From: Ctena decussata
Taxonomy: Eukaryota > Mollusca > Bivalvia > Lucinida > Lucinidae
DNA: 64,000 bases
Direction: 5' to 3'
Assembly (NCBI GenBank): GCA_963989385.1
Contig: OZ022508.1
Coordinates: 34,556,166-34,620,165, forward strand
Shown: one piece after another, positions 27,301 to 42,300 of the stretch
How positions within the stretch are numbered: the first letter of the stretch is position 1
Layout: every line of letters starts with the position of its first letter
Translations under genes and position numbers: made by a program
The notes under the pieces: generated by a model
What the model was told of the DNA's origin: nothing
Databases searched by the model: none
What the model saw: the letters and a program-made list of their open reading frames with translations, nothing else

Positions 27301-30300
27301 TATTACTGTTTACACACACCAGCATCAGCATGAGTGTCAGCCAGTGAATTAAGCAACAATATTCACATATTATCATACATTATGGGATGCTTAACCAAAA
27401 CAGTCACTGTATTTATCCTTAAATTAGGACTGAGTGAGTTTACTAGAAGGCAGTTTTCTAAAAGGCAGGGAATGACAGACAGTGCAGACTCTAGTCAGGC
27501 TTCTCCTGTTCTGGGTTAACACTTTTTGCCTGGGTTAACACTGCTTATGTTTTTCTGTCCCAATATCTAGTGTTGTCATGGTAACATGTAAATTTCAGTA
27601 AAGCCAGGGGAGAAGAAAGCCTACCTCATTTTCGCTAACCGTGTTGACATTAGACGAGTTCTTCCTGACATGACAGAGTACGACTCTATCTTACAAGGTC
27701 TCGAAAATGCTATAGCCCTGGATTTTCATTATGGGAAAGGATATGTGTACTGGTCAGATGTGACGCTGGATAAAATCAAGAGGGCATTTTTGAATGGCAG
27801 TCAGATTAAAGAAGTTGTCTCTTATGGGCTAGAAAGTCCAGGTAGGTCTGTAAGAATATGATCGGGGACATGAGAACACCAAAAGAATGGATGTGCAAAG
27901 ACTCAGATCAGACTGGGCAGTTGCCTAGTCTGATCAGAATCCTTGCTGTGCACTTAAAGGGTAGATAAAAGTCTAAGCTAGCTACACACAAAAAGCGAAG
28001 ACCCTGATCAGAGTGAGCAGATGCCCAGGCTGAACTGAGTTTTCGCTGGATGCACATACCTCTTCGTTGGGTTTGTAGTATCGTAGCTCAGTATTATAGT
28101 TTTCAGCACATTGTTGCAAAGCTAAGGTATACTTATGTGATACATGTACTCCTCAAGTGCCTCTTCATAAGCATGCACATTTACTTGATCAAGAGTTTCC
28201 CTTGCTGAGATAAAATATGTTTTACAGCAAGCTGCAGTAAAACAGCTGCATCATCTTCTGACAATTCTTGTTTCCGTGCTAGTTCAACTCAGAACAAACC
28301 TTGAAATGCTTATAAACAATACAGTCTTTCTCATCCGGATAAGCGCTGTTTTTGTATGCTTGTCAAATTTATGTTTCTAAATGATGGACTTACCCAGATA
28401 TTCAGAGGTGGATGGGTGACTTTAAGGTATGTTGAGATAAAAACATTAACACTATTTTGTTCCCCAAAATTAGGCAGTATATAACTATTGTTTACAAACC
28501 TAAGTATATATAAGTATGGTCATTTAGTATAGCTGCAGAATTTTTTAATTGTCCTTTAGTTTGTATAATGTAAACAAAAATTCCTTACCACCACCTGGAC
28601 ATTAAAGTACAGGCACTAGAAGTATAAGCCTACAATCTGATCTGAATGTGATGCACCCAGTAGTAAAGCATTTGTGATTAACTGCCGTCTGTATCTTTCT
28701 TTCCCAGGTGGAGTAGCAGTGGACTGGATCCACAATAATCTCTTCTGGACAGACTCTGGTACTTCAAGAATTGAGGTTTCAGATCTTGATGGCCGCCATA
28801 GGAAAGTTCTGATATGGGAAAATCTGGAAAAACCAAGAGCTATTGTTGTCCATCCTGGAGAAGGGTAAGCTTGATGTATTATTAATAATAATAAAATAGT
28901 TATCCAGATTAGAAGGGGTAACAATGATAATAAAGGGATAGTTTCAATATTTCTCCATGAAAACATACCTTGTGGCCCCTCATTCGAACAGTCTCACTGA
29001 GACGGTCATAATCAGGGTGCACAACAAAAGTGTTTTTTGAAGAAATGAGAAAAATTATCTCAAAATATCCTAAAACCCACCTTATCCGGAGCTCTGAAAA
29101 GAAAAAATTCTTAAAACTGCAAATTTTACAGATTGACTGATCAAGGGTAAAGACTGTCATAGGAGTCACTAACAAAATACCCATATAAAAACAGGGAAAA
29201 GGAGTTTCTCATTGAACTGAAGTGTTTAGCTTCTTTTTGCAGACTCTACTGTTATTCTTTTAGTGAGTGTGACAAAGAAGTTTGTGAGTGTGTCATGTAC
29301 AATGTAACATAAAATTGGTTCTTTGCTTCAAGTGTCAAGCAGATATTAAACTACGAAAAGTGAAGTCAGATATTCTGGAAAAAGGCTTTTTGCAATCAAA
29401 ACACCAAAACAAATCTTAGAATTGTTAATCTTCTTAATATAATTAGAATTATTAATATTTCTTAATTGTAAGTTGGTTTGCATTCTTGTTTTCTGCAGGA
29501 CAATATACTGGACAGATTGGGGTAGTACACCAAAGATAGAGCGTAGCTACATGGATGGACATGACCGAGTGATCATAGCCAACACCTCGTTATTCTGGCC
29601 TAACGGTCTGACAGTGGACTACGCCGCCGAGAAACTGTACTGGGCAGATGCTAAACACCATGTGATTGAGTGCTCAAATCTTGATGGTAGTCATAGGAGG
29701 ACAGTTATAAACCAAGGTGGGTGTATTTTCATTAAAAGGAGTGAAATTATGTAGAAACTTGGTTTTGGCATTTTGAAGAATATCAGAAAAACTAGCTGTA
29801 GTGAGCTCTAATGAATTTATAGCTATACAAAATACTCATGGAATTCTGTTTGTACTTTTGCAAATTGTCGGTTTCAGGATATAATGCAATACACTGTCAA
29901 AGGGTTGCGGTTTTGAATCGCAATATTGCATATCAGGAAAACAATTTCACCATTTTGCTAGCTTGAATCATACATTAATGTTACTTTTTTTAGTTTAACT
30001 TTCTTAACAAACAGAATGATGATCATGATTAAAGCAGACTACATGTATGTTCCTCATGTGCCATTAACATGATAGAATTTAGGTAAACCAGTGAAACAGA
30101 AATAGGCTACACTTCCCAATGAGCATCGATATATACAATCTTCTCTCTTGTCAATTTCAGGATTACCCCACCCATTTGCTTTGACACTGTTTGAGGATGA
30201 GCTCTACTGGACTGACTGGCATACCAAGAGTATTAACAAAGCTAACAAGTTTACTGGCAATGATGTTGAGATGGTCAGAAATAGACTGCACTTCCCCATG

Positions 30301-33300
30301 GATATCCACATCTTCCATCAGCAGAGACAACCTATGAGTAAGTGGTAGTCAAGGAGCTGTTTATAAATCATTTTCATGCACGCTCTCAATCATTTTGAAC
30401 TATGTACATAATAGAAATATGAACATATAATGCTTTCTGTATGCATATGATGCTTGGATTCATATAACATTAAGAGCCTTTGAGGTGTTTAATATTCATT
30501 GTGGCACACAGTCAATATTGGTTCAAACAGTATTCATTCTTTGAAAGGTGTACATGTGGTGAAATCATATACAATGAGTTTAGAGAATTTGGATGAAAGC
30601 TTTAAGCTTATAGAGCCCATTTCCTCAAACATACATTTCTGCATGAACAATTTTTGAGTAAACAATGGTTAGTGTAGGAATTTAAATACTAGAAACTTTA
30701 TAAAACATTATAGAAAAATCAGTTTGGGTTTACGGGTTTACAATGTTTCTGTGTATGCACAAGTCTTCAAGCAGTATTGAATCTAAATGTGAATTATTTC
30801 AGCCATGAACCATTGTGGCAGTAACAAGGGTGACTGTAGCCATCTATGTCTACCTGGTAAAAATCACTACACCTGTGCATGTCCCACCGGGCTACACCTG
30901 AAACCTAATCAGAAAGACTGTGTTGGAAGTAAGTATAAGTTTTGTCGTAATTTTAGAATACATGGATAGAATTTTCTATTAAAACAGTAGTAATTTTAAA
31001 ATATATGAACACAATTTTCCATAAAAACTGTTGTAAAGTCATAAGTTTAGGCACAAAAATGGCATAGTAAACTGGGTAGCTATCATTGTCTAGGCTGTAT
31101 GCATGTCAGATAGCAGTATGAATAATTTGAGTTGCAACACTTTTCAGAAATCATTGAAACTAAATTGTTACTCAAAAATGGACATACTCTATCCTAAAAG
31201 TACCAAAAAAGAAGACGACAAATTTCAAAAAAGTTTCTTCAAAACTATGTCATGTTAAGAATTCAAAGATTAGAGGGCAAACAGTGTAGTTCCATATGAG
31301 ACAGCTCAATATGAGCTGCCTCATCTGGATCTGCACTGTTTGCAAAATCAACTATTTTTATTTTTGGCATAAAAAGTGTAATAGTCTTCTTAAAAATTTT
31401 CATCTTTGCTTTGCAGATATAGAGTCATTCCTACTCTTCACCTCACGGTCTGATGTAAGGAGAATAACCCTGGGAACTCCAGACCAGTCAGATGTAGTTA
31501 TCCCCCTTAGTAACACTATTAGCACAATGGCTGTGGAATTTGATGCTGACACAGACACAATATACTGGTCCGACAGTGGTACTAATACAATCAGTAGGGC
31601 TAAATGGGATGGCAGTAGAGAACAGGTAATTAGAGATATATATCATTTTCAGTCATATAACTGTAAAATTCTGAAAATTGAGATGCAGAAAATCATTACC
31701 ATAACCCTCCTAAAAAGTTCTGTTTCTGAATGAAGCCATGTCTCTAACTTGAACAGATCGAATGGAAAATAGTGTGGGACCCCAGTCTTATTGCTCCTTC
31801 TGGAGCAGTCTCATCTGTTTCTGCACTATTTACTTAGACCTATATATTTCAGTATTTAGAAATTTTAAGGAATATTCTAAATATTTACTTTTAAGTGCCA
31901 GTTAAACAGTGAAGATCCAGATCAGATTGCTTCTAGAGGAGGGATCTCTTCAGGGTCTGATGTGGTTGCCAGTGACTTTCTAGAATGTTATCCCCATTGA
32001 AGACCGATGGACTTCTCTATAAGTTCATGTTTGTAGTATCAGATATTTAGATCAATTTCTTTAAAAGAGTTGTGTCTCTCTTGCTGTTATATTAAACTCT
32101 TAAAAAGCATTAAAATCAAATTACTGTAACCAATTTGAAATAGTTTTTAGAGGTACATTTTACCCTGTTTTCCAGGTTGTTGTAGGATACAGTCTTGACA
32201 GTCCAGCTGGCCTAGCTGTGGACTGGGTCAGTAAGAAGCTGTACTGGACTGACTCTGAGGTGGGCAGGATTGAGGTCGCTAATCTGGATGGCAGTCAGAG
32301 AAGTGTTCTGTTATGGCAAGATTTAGGACAGCCTAGAGATCATATTGTGGACCCTATTTCGGGGTGAGTACTCATTATCAGGCAGAGTGTACTGAGGTAT
32401 TGAAATAATTGAATTTTCAAATTGTAATATAGAAGGCTCATTTTCATGTGTTTATGATATGCGGGTCATAGGGTTTATGCTAATTCTTATTGCTTAAATT
32501 TCAGATACATGTTTTGGGCAAACTGGAAACCACACAGAATAGAGAGAGCAGGGATGGATGGACTGAATAAAGCTGTTTTGATTGGACAAAATTTGACACA
32601 CCCCAATGGCTTGACCATAGATTACAGTGGTATTCCACGGCTATACTGGATAGATACTGGCAGTTTAAACGTGGAGTCATGTACTTTAGAAGGAAAAGAT
32701 AGGAAGGTAAGGATAAATTTATCAGATACATATAATACTAAATACTTAAAATACAACTGCAGGATTCCTGTCATCAAATACACAAAGCAATATTACACTG
32801 CTCATGTTTTGGGACTCTGTATCACTACCATTAAGAATGACACTATGGTCTTAGTTCTGTCTTCAGAGAGGTCATTTATGAGTATTAGTTACTGGGCTAA
32901 ATGATGTTACATCAGCAAACAAAATGACAAAAATAATGTTCCTGCATTTACTTGACATCTGGGCTGGGTTGTTCAAAGCTAATGATGTTGTTAGTTAATG
33001 AGACCTTAAAATTTCAAATGTATGATATGTGAAAACCCTATGAGAGAAGCTTTTGCAGTGCAAAAACTCCTCACAATTTTACAGCAAAAAAAAGGGCCTC
33101 ATTTGATTTTGTGAGTACTGTAATACTTAATGAATCCTCCACTAACAACCATAAGCTAATGATGCTTTGAACAACCATGCCCAGATTATATAAAGCATTA
33201 TATATTTCTTTTTTTTTCAGCAAATGTTCAATATTGGCTCACAGCACCCATTTGGACTGACTCTGTACAATGACAAGATCTACTGGACAGACTGGTTACA

Positions 33301-36300
33301 GGCTAAAATCTTTGTCGCCGACAAGAGAAACGGGATGAATGAAGAGACACTGCAGAGTAATATTGGTTCCGTGATGGATATAGCTGCGTTCCATAGAAAC
33401 AGGCCTAACAGTGAGTTGTTGTTTTGTGTGATATCATGTTATTGTTTGAGCTCAAGATGAAGGTGGCATTTGATGAGGATATAGATGGTTGGATAATGTG
33501 TGATTTTATGGCCCTTTCATCAGTATTTCAGTCTTATCAGGCTAATAGAAGAATGGGTGAATGATGATGAGGATTAAGTAATCCAGCAGCTGAAGAAATT
33601 ATGATATTACCCAAAATCTTACCTCTTCATTATGAATCCAGGATGTTCACCCCTTGGTCAGCATGACTGGCAATGGTGACAGATAATTTTTCATGTTTCT
33701 CTGTAATAGTATATGATTTGGCCTGTCGTAAGAACCAGCATATATTGAGCTGTATAAAATGAATGTTTTTGTCCACTGGCTGATTATGAAAGAAATGCTG
33801 GCTTCAGAACTGCAGCTTAAGTATTAGGGAATAGTTATGTGTCAGTTTTAAGCACCATTATGAGAATTGTTGTTTCTCAACTTTTTCAATATTATTTGAT
33901 TCAGAAACATAAGTAATGCATGTTTCATAGTTCAGTATTGAATGCCAAATATTTCCTCTTATTTTCCAGTTTCTTCTGAGTGTCAGGTTAACAATGGTCA
34001 GTGTAGCCATCTGTGTTTGTTAGCCCCTCTTCCAAGAGGCCATACCTGTGCTTGTCCAACTGGAGTGCTCTTACAAGAGGACAAGAAAACTTGTAATGAT
34101 GGTAAGTGACGTAGGCCTTTTTGTAGGTTGTACAAGCAACCATGAACTAAAAGCTATATGCTGGGCTCAGGCTTTCTGTTCACTTGTCCTGGAGATCAGA
34201 CTTTCAAGCTGTATTCACATCTTTGTCTTATTTCTGTCTTGTGAGTCACTCAAAAGTGAAAGGGTTGCACCAATGGTAGATAACTTTTGATAGTATAAAC
34301 CTGCCAAACCGTTATTGAAGTAAAGATTTGGACACTCTTATTTTTTCATAGAAACATAAGGGTTAGGATCACAGTAGAATTGCATGTAGATGATACTCTA
34401 TGAAATTAATCTTTTTCGAGAAAGGAGGAAAATAGTTATAGTAACTGTTCTGAGTGAAATATTTGCCATTGCTGGAGCTCATATCAGTAAACTAGCTGTC
34501 TTTGGGGCAGAAAACATTGACATTTTGTTAACCCTCAAATCGTTCAGAAATTACTAACTTAAAGATTTTTGGAGCCTTGCCATAAAAAATAGCATGTGCA
34601 GATAGCAAAGACTCAGAAAAGTTAACTGGTCTGTGCAGTTTGAGAGCATTCTCAATAATAGCCAAGCCAAGCAGAAGTTTAGAAGACTAGGCGTCTGTAA
34701 AATTTTGAGAAGCATGAACTTCAGAAGCCTGTTTCAGATTTTCTTGATTTAAAAATCCTTAGGAAGCATCCATATTTTATTGGGCCTTGCTACCCCCCAT
34801 TGCTCACTGTTCACAGATCTCTTTGGATCTGTAGAGTGTGAATGTGAATAGGGAAGATGCTAATAAGATGTGCAGTCTGGTCTGTGTCTTTGCTGTCTGC
34901 ATGTGCAATAAAGCAGTATTTAGTGGCAGTTTAAAAAAAATGATTTTCTTGAAAACGTTTTTTTCTTTTCTTTTTTTTTTTTGTGGAGAAATCGGAAAAA
35001 GAGGTAAACTTTAGTGGTTCCATTTGACTCCTTGACTCTCCATAGTTCTTAGTTTTTCATGCTTCTTTTATAGGTATGAGAAAGTTCCTGATCTTTGCAC
35101 AGCGTACAGATATTAGAAAGATATCCCTAGATGTGGACTACTTTACTGACGTTTCACTACCTATTAGGTCACTGCGTAATGCCATTGCTCTTGGTGTAGA
35201 TCCTGTGAAGGGTAGGTGTAAAATATACTACTAATTCTTTCCAAGAAAAGTTTGTTGCTCATTTCATAGGGGCTACTCTTAAAAGAAAGAATTTGCTCCA
35301 TACTGGAGCAGATTCTTTTCTTTAAGAGTAGCCCCTATTTTGAAAGGGCTGTGTTGTTTATGGAAGCAATCCTGACCTTTGCTGAGATTAAATAAATCAG
35401 AAATATATTTCTTACCTACGAGACAGAGTTTGTTCTATTTTTAGGGGTGCTGGAAAATTCTGTCTTGCCCATGGGCTGGGACAGCTTGTGTTGAGCTTGA
35501 ATTCTGTGTATCACCACTCACTCAATGTAATGCGATAAGCCCGGTTCAGCCATTCTATACTTTATGCATTATTAATTCATTCTATATAAGTCCATCATTA
35601 TCTGTTTCTATGTCTTAAAATTGAAAAAAAAAAAAACAAAGAAAAAAGCTACGAAATAGTCAATGTTTCACACAAACACTGTCGAGGGTGCCACCATGTT
35701 GAAGACGTTACCAACTGACATTTGAAATAATGTTTACATTACGTCACAATACTACTTACGCTTGTATTTGTTCGCATGGAATAATTGTTCCCCATTCAAT
35801 TTGAAATAATTATTATCGTATGTAAGAAAAATAATCAATCATTGGTCTCTGATGCGGACGGGGAAATCTCAACCCCGGTACAAGGGATGTGTCAGAAACT
35901 TGGCAAGCCTCGTTTCTGACACAACCCGTATGCCCTTAGGTTGGGATTTCCCAGTCCACATCGAAGACCAATGATAGATTCTATTTTTCTAGCCTAGAGA
36001 TAGCCATCATAAACTCTAGATGTGGACTACTTTACTGATGTATCACTCCCTATCAGATCACTGCACGATGCCTTAGTTTTGGGTGTTGATTCTGTGAAGG
36101 ATAGGTGTATACATGCCATGTTTTTATCTTGTTCCACTTATGTTTTAGCAAATTAACCAGGAGGTTTTGGGGAACCAATTTGTAACTGTCCTGGATCTAT
36201 AAGTCTTTGTCTGTTTTGTTTATCAGGATTGTGAGCTGCTGCAAGTCTCGTGCTTTGTGCTTTTGTAAAGTTTTGGCCAATCATTTTGTCTGTCTGAAAC

Positions 36301-39300
36301 TGGAAATAGCTTGCTGTTGAGTTGCTTCTAGTTGTTCCTGGATAAAACTTATAACGTTTCTTTATCTTTAGTCAAGGTTGTATTTGATGAAGTCTTCTGA
36401 TTTCTTGGTAATGTTGATTCTCCTTAAAGGGAATGAGTACCCTGTTAGGGAAAGCAACTTTGTCATTTTCATCTACCCTTTGAAAGGGAGTGAACCCTTA
36501 AAGGAAAGAATTTACTTCTTTAAGAGCAAATTTTGCTTTAAGAGCAGACCTTTTTGAAAGGGATACAAAGGGAAGTCATCTCTTTCAGAGATTATCATGA
36601 ATCTAGAGGATGTGATTCCAAGCATTTTATACTGTATTTTTCGTTCATATTTACAGGTAAAGTGTATTGGACTGATACCATAATGGACAAGATAATGAGA
36701 GCTAATGTTGATGGTACAGATGTGGAAGATATTATCTCTAACGGCCTGGACACACCTGATGGCATGGTCATTGATGCCATTGGCAGGAAAATGTATTGGA
36801 CAGACACAGGACTGAATAGGATTGAGATGTCAAACCTTGATGGGTCAATGAGGAAAGTCCTAGTCTGGCAGAAGCTTGATAAACCAAGGGCAATAACTCT
36901 TCATTACAAAGAAAGGTGACTAGCTTGCTCAATTTGAATTGAATTGTCATGACAGTTCTTTTAGAAGTCATGGGTTTTGCAAATTTTGAGAAGAAACTTG
37001 AGAATTGTTTCATATTTTATCCATAAAAGAAACTTTGCAGTGACATGATTCTAGTGTATAGTTGCACCTGTCATCTAGATTTATTAGTATTTTACTAAAT
37101 ATATTGATGCATTAAGCATTTTAGTTGTGGGCCCTTCTTCCTTTGAAATTTGAAAAAAAAGTTCTAGACTTTACATCTTATCCAGAACCTGATCAGACTG
37201 TTTCTATGGAACAGCCTGGGTTTTCTTTGTTTAAGCATTTATTCTGTGTATAAAGTGTAAGTATGGTATGTTCCTTTCAGATATTTATTTTGGAGTGATT
37301 GGGGCAAATCTCCCAAGATTGAAAGAGCAGAGCTGGATGGCAGTAATAGGGTTGCCATAGTAACAGAGAATCTGGTCTGGCCAAATGGATTAACAGTGGA
37401 TGACAGCACTAACAGAATTATCTGGGCTGATGCCAGTACAGAGGTGAGATTTTCTTTTTTTGTACCATTTAAGGCAAATGAATACACTTTCAGGTGAAGC
37501 AACTCTGTCATTTTCATTTTTGTATCCTTTCTGAATAGGGGCCACCTCTTGTAGTAGCAAATTCTGTCCTTTATAAATTGTTCCCTTTTGGAAGGGTTTT
37601 GTCATACATAGAAGCAAACTGGATGTCACAAAAATTGTCTCCATTTGAAAAAAAATGTGCAAAAACATATAGAGGTTAGATTTCTTTGCATTGATTAAAG
37701 CCATGTCAAGCCGTGATCAGAATTCATGAAGTAGTCTGGATGAGTGTGGTCAGGTATGGCTGAAGGCAAAACTGATACCTGTATTTGATAAGTGTAGCTA
37801 AGATATGCTTTAAGGGGTGTGGATACATCTCAAATCGAAATCACTTTGCCCTTGAAATATTTTTCCTCCCTTATATAGGGGTAGTTTAAAGGAAAGAATT
37901 TGCTCTTTATATATGTCTCTTTTAGTTGCCTATAGGGAAAAATACTAAAACCTTAAATTGTCTTACTAGTAAAAATTATACCCAAACCATACACCTTATG
38001 ACAAATCTGAAGACAAGTATTGTGCATTTGAGTAGCTTTGTACAATCTTGTCACGGCATTAGTAGTTTTTCCAGACAGTAATTGGATTAAATGATTTTAC
38101 AAAGTGAATAATGTCAAAATAACATTTGCAGATTTTGAGCTAGGCATCTTCAGCAGGCATACGTGAAACATTTTTCACAGTGCATCTCAAATTTTGTGGT
38201 GTATGCTACAATTTGCCCTAAACTTTGAGTTATCAAGCTCTGTGTGACCAGAACCATTGATGGAAGAATTCTTTTCCATTTGCATTTTGTAGTTGATTGA
38301 AGCTGTTGATTTAGACGGGAACAACCGACAAACTCTAGTGACAGATGTCACCCACCCCTACAGTCTCACAATCCTCGACGATTTTGTTTACTGGACAGAC
38401 TGGCAGAAGAGGTCAATATTCCGGGCCCTGAAGGATGGATCAGGAGGAGATAATCAAGAAGTTGTGCTTAACAAGTTGTCAGGATTGATGGGAATACATG
38501 CTGTGAATCTCAATGATAAAGGTTGGTGTACAATACTTTCTAGTGTTTACTGAACTGTTTCATATTGAAGTGTCCACTGTACTATTTGCAAACAAGGCTA
38601 GAGATTGATGGATGACTTGGCAGTTTTTTCGTCCTTTCGTCCTTTTCAGCAGTATATTAGTCATGTCAGGATAATGGAAGATCAGACAGAATCTCAACTC
38701 CAGTGGAACTTGAAGCTGCTAACCACTTGGCCACATAGATGCTTCTGTTAAATATCACTTCTCAAGCTGTATTCATTTAGTTCAGATTACTTCTGATTAT
38801 ATAATTGCTAATGTCTGTAAGCTACTCCACAGGCGCTTGAAGTTCTATGCTCAAAAAACCCTCAAAACCCATTATACTGGACGCAGTCTATAGTTCATTT
38901 CGTAAGAAATGGCCAGGTATGCAAGCAAAAATGCCTCGATTTATTGACTGCTAAAACTGCCAGTTAGAAACACTCCAACAAAAGCAAACTTCTTACCTGT
39001 AAACATTGTTTCAAAATGTATCTATAAACATGATAAATTTGTTCAGTTATGGTTAATGCGGTGCTGTAATCCTGAATTCAAAATTTGCCAGAAAATACCG
39101 ACGCCATTACGGTGTCCAGCTTCCGGTTTACTGTGCTGCGCCAAAGTTGAGCATGTGCTTGTCCGCTTTGAAATTCACACATCAGCGAAATCATTCAATT
39201 ACTCTGTTAGATATGACCAATGTTGTTGTATATCACCGTTTCCATGTATTTACAATATTAGGTTTGTTCGATCAAAACGTTTCTAACGAGTGAAAACTTG

Positions 39301-42300
39301 AAACAAACATGATGAAAACGACGTCATGACGTTCGTGTCAACAACGTCAAAACTACGCAGTAACGTTGGCGTAAAATTTTCATATGTTGACTGAGGCCTA
39401 CATGTACTGACTTTCCGAACAACAAAGCTGCAGATTAGCTTGCACATAGGTAGTCTGATCGTTGATTTTGTTGTTTGATGATAGGACAGAGTAGGAAGCT
39501 GTACATTTAAGAAGATCGTTATCCGCAGAATCACTTCATTTTCCCGTAATAGAACCTGATGACGTTGCTGTGCGACGTTGATACACCGGAAATTGGAGAC
39601 CGTAATGGAGTCGAACACATACTTGCACACCTGGCCATTTCTTCAAAATGGCTCATAGCCTAGATGTTTAGCGGCATTGAAATATGTTTCATAGCATAGA
39701 ACTTCAAGCGCCTGTGGCTACTCAAAGTTTAAGCCCCCAATGCTAGTTCTCTACCACAGGGTTCAATCTAGAATTTTGTCAAAATGGGCCAGTATCCCAT
39801 CCATATTTTGAAAGGAGCCACCAGTATTTTCAGACGGGCCAGCGTTTTTTCCTACATTATGACCAGGATTTTGGCATTTTCAAAACCCAATTATTTTTAA
39901 CTTACCATACAACAGGAGTAAATAGCATTATTTCTGTTTTGCTGTATACAGATACCGCAATTCATCATTTTATTTGCATTGTCTTAATGGAGCCAATGAA
40001 ACTTAGGCTTTTGTAGCCACCCATTTTTGCTTCTTTTTTGCATAGGATTTCCATCACTTGATTGTTTTCATCACTGTTTTTTTTCGTAGTTCTTCATTCT
40101 CTCTTTTTTGGCAGATTTTCCGCCAACAGAAAAGATATGGCCAGTTTGTTTAGAACTGTGTTTATATTGCGGACATGTTTAGAACAGCTGGTTTCCGGCA
40201 CATATGTTAATAAGCCTAAAATAAATTAATATCTGCTTACCAGTCAAGCACTGAGTTGTCGAGATGCTTTGAGCTCAAAATTCAATACAGTGGAAAGCAT
40301 CTTCTAACACTGACTCACTTAGGCTATACTGCTTAAAAAAATTTTATGCTGTCCACAACGAAATCGGAAAAGTGCCAATGCATTGGATTTTGCGCTGACG
40401 CGGCACACTGGAGTTCCAAAAACGGGCCAAGGACTTTCAAAGCACCCATTGGCACAAAAAACACAGCCTAGATTGAACCCTGTACCATATACTCAATTGA
40501 TACATTTACTTAGAGTAAATGGATACACCTTTTTTATTTTCACCATGTTTTCAAAGAAAAACAACTTCTGTGACTTCCTGTTAGCTTCTCTGAATGACAA
40601 AACCCTTTGAAAAATGGGTCTGCTCTTAAGGGACAGCCAGATTTGAATTACTGGTATTCAGGATTTGTTTTCTTCATTTCAGTTGACACGACCATGAATG
40701 TGTGTAGAATGAACAATGGCGGTTGCAGCCATCTTTGTTTACCAAACAGGAGAGGAGTTTCCTGTGGCTGTCCCTCAGGATTACAGCTTAGATCAGACAA
40801 TGTAACCTGTGAAACAAGTAAGCTTAGAAAAAGAATTGCCATAAAAATTCTAAATATTGGGATAGATAGGTCTGAGCAAACAGTGCAGATCCAGATCAGA
40901 CTGTTTCTGAAGGCGCAGTATGATAAACAAGGAGCAGTATGATTCGGGTCTATACTGTTTGCCATTGCAACTGCATCTTTTACAGGGATAACTGCATTTA
41001 AAAACCAAACTGATTCAATATAGGACAATTTCGATTATTATTTTAGGTGTCCCAATTCTAGAATTTTTATGGTAAGTGCTGAATTTGAATCTCAAGATTT
41101 TCATGCCAGTTGGAAACAAGTTCTTAAAAGTTGGATTCTTTTGAAAGCAGGAAACACAAGTGTTCCAGCTGGTGAGTAAATTCTGCAAAACTATGAAAGT
41201 ATCAGATGTCTGTTGTGTTCTTACTGCCAAAGTATACACCAAAGTAAAATAAATAGTTCAAACATTATTACAGACTTCACAAATACAGTCAAACCTCGAT
41301 AATTCGAACTGACAGGGACCTCACTATTTTATTCGAATTATCCGTTGTTCGATTTTTCGAATTCGGCCTTTCCCGTTCATTTCCGTACATTTTCGGAATT
41401 CGTTATTACGGCAGTTTTCAGGCAGTCCCGTATTTTATTTCTCTAGGCTTACTGACATTCATGGATTTACAAATCAGTGAAAACAAAATCAGAACGTAGA
41501 ATAATCAACATTACATACTGGAAACATACAAAATATCCACGATCATTTAATACCGCGAGACCCCCCTCATATTTGGCACATGTACATGTGTATTGTCCGA
41601 AAGCCGCACAGCTGCCGAACATTTCCCAGCTCTGCAAATCAATTGTTTATGACAATGCAGCGCCGACAAAGATCAAAGCCAGACTGAATGAAAACATGCA
41701 ACTGGGCTACTTTCGTTTTCAGAAAAATCGACTCAACTGGCCATCTGAGCCATGTCACAGAAAAGGTTCCTCAGTCATTCGGAGTTAATCAGTGACCTCT
41801 ATTTATATATTTGGGAACAAATACTCAAACCTGCCTCTCAGTCTGCGCAGTGTAGCTGGACATTCTATGAAGTGCCGTGTGCAAACCTTATGATCCGTGA
41901 GCAAACCCGTACAATCACCGACTAACGAAACCTAAGTTCGGATGCACATGCTAGTCCGATCCTTTGCTGGTTACAAAGGCCATCACATTTGGTCTTTAAA
42001 TTTACAAACTTCAAACAAGATAATCCGCGACAATTACGCAATTATCAGACAACTTTTGCTCAACAGTAATTAATGACTTAGCCATCAAAACTTAGCGATA
42101 ATTACCTGTGCAGGTGGCAGTGATGACCTGAGGCTATCGATGACAAAAAGGTGTTATTTTTCGGCAGGAAATTGGAGCATGAATTTTGATTTCGAATAAT
42201 AGGGGAGTATTTTTAATGGATTTTACTCCATCGGGACCTAATTTTTCTTTCGAAAAATCCGATTTTTCGAATTATCGAAATTCGAATTTACGGAGGTGTT

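Noticed and set aside
36016..36100. Functional mutually exclusive exon 21b
   Set aside because: No acceptor or 5' half, an in-frame stop directly upstream, and a mutated donor.
41477..41788. 103-codon open frame inside the TA-flanked TIR element as a transposase
   Set aside because: No DDE motif, helix-turn-helix or similarity that I can recognise; the element is only about 1.1 kb and is probably non-autonomous.
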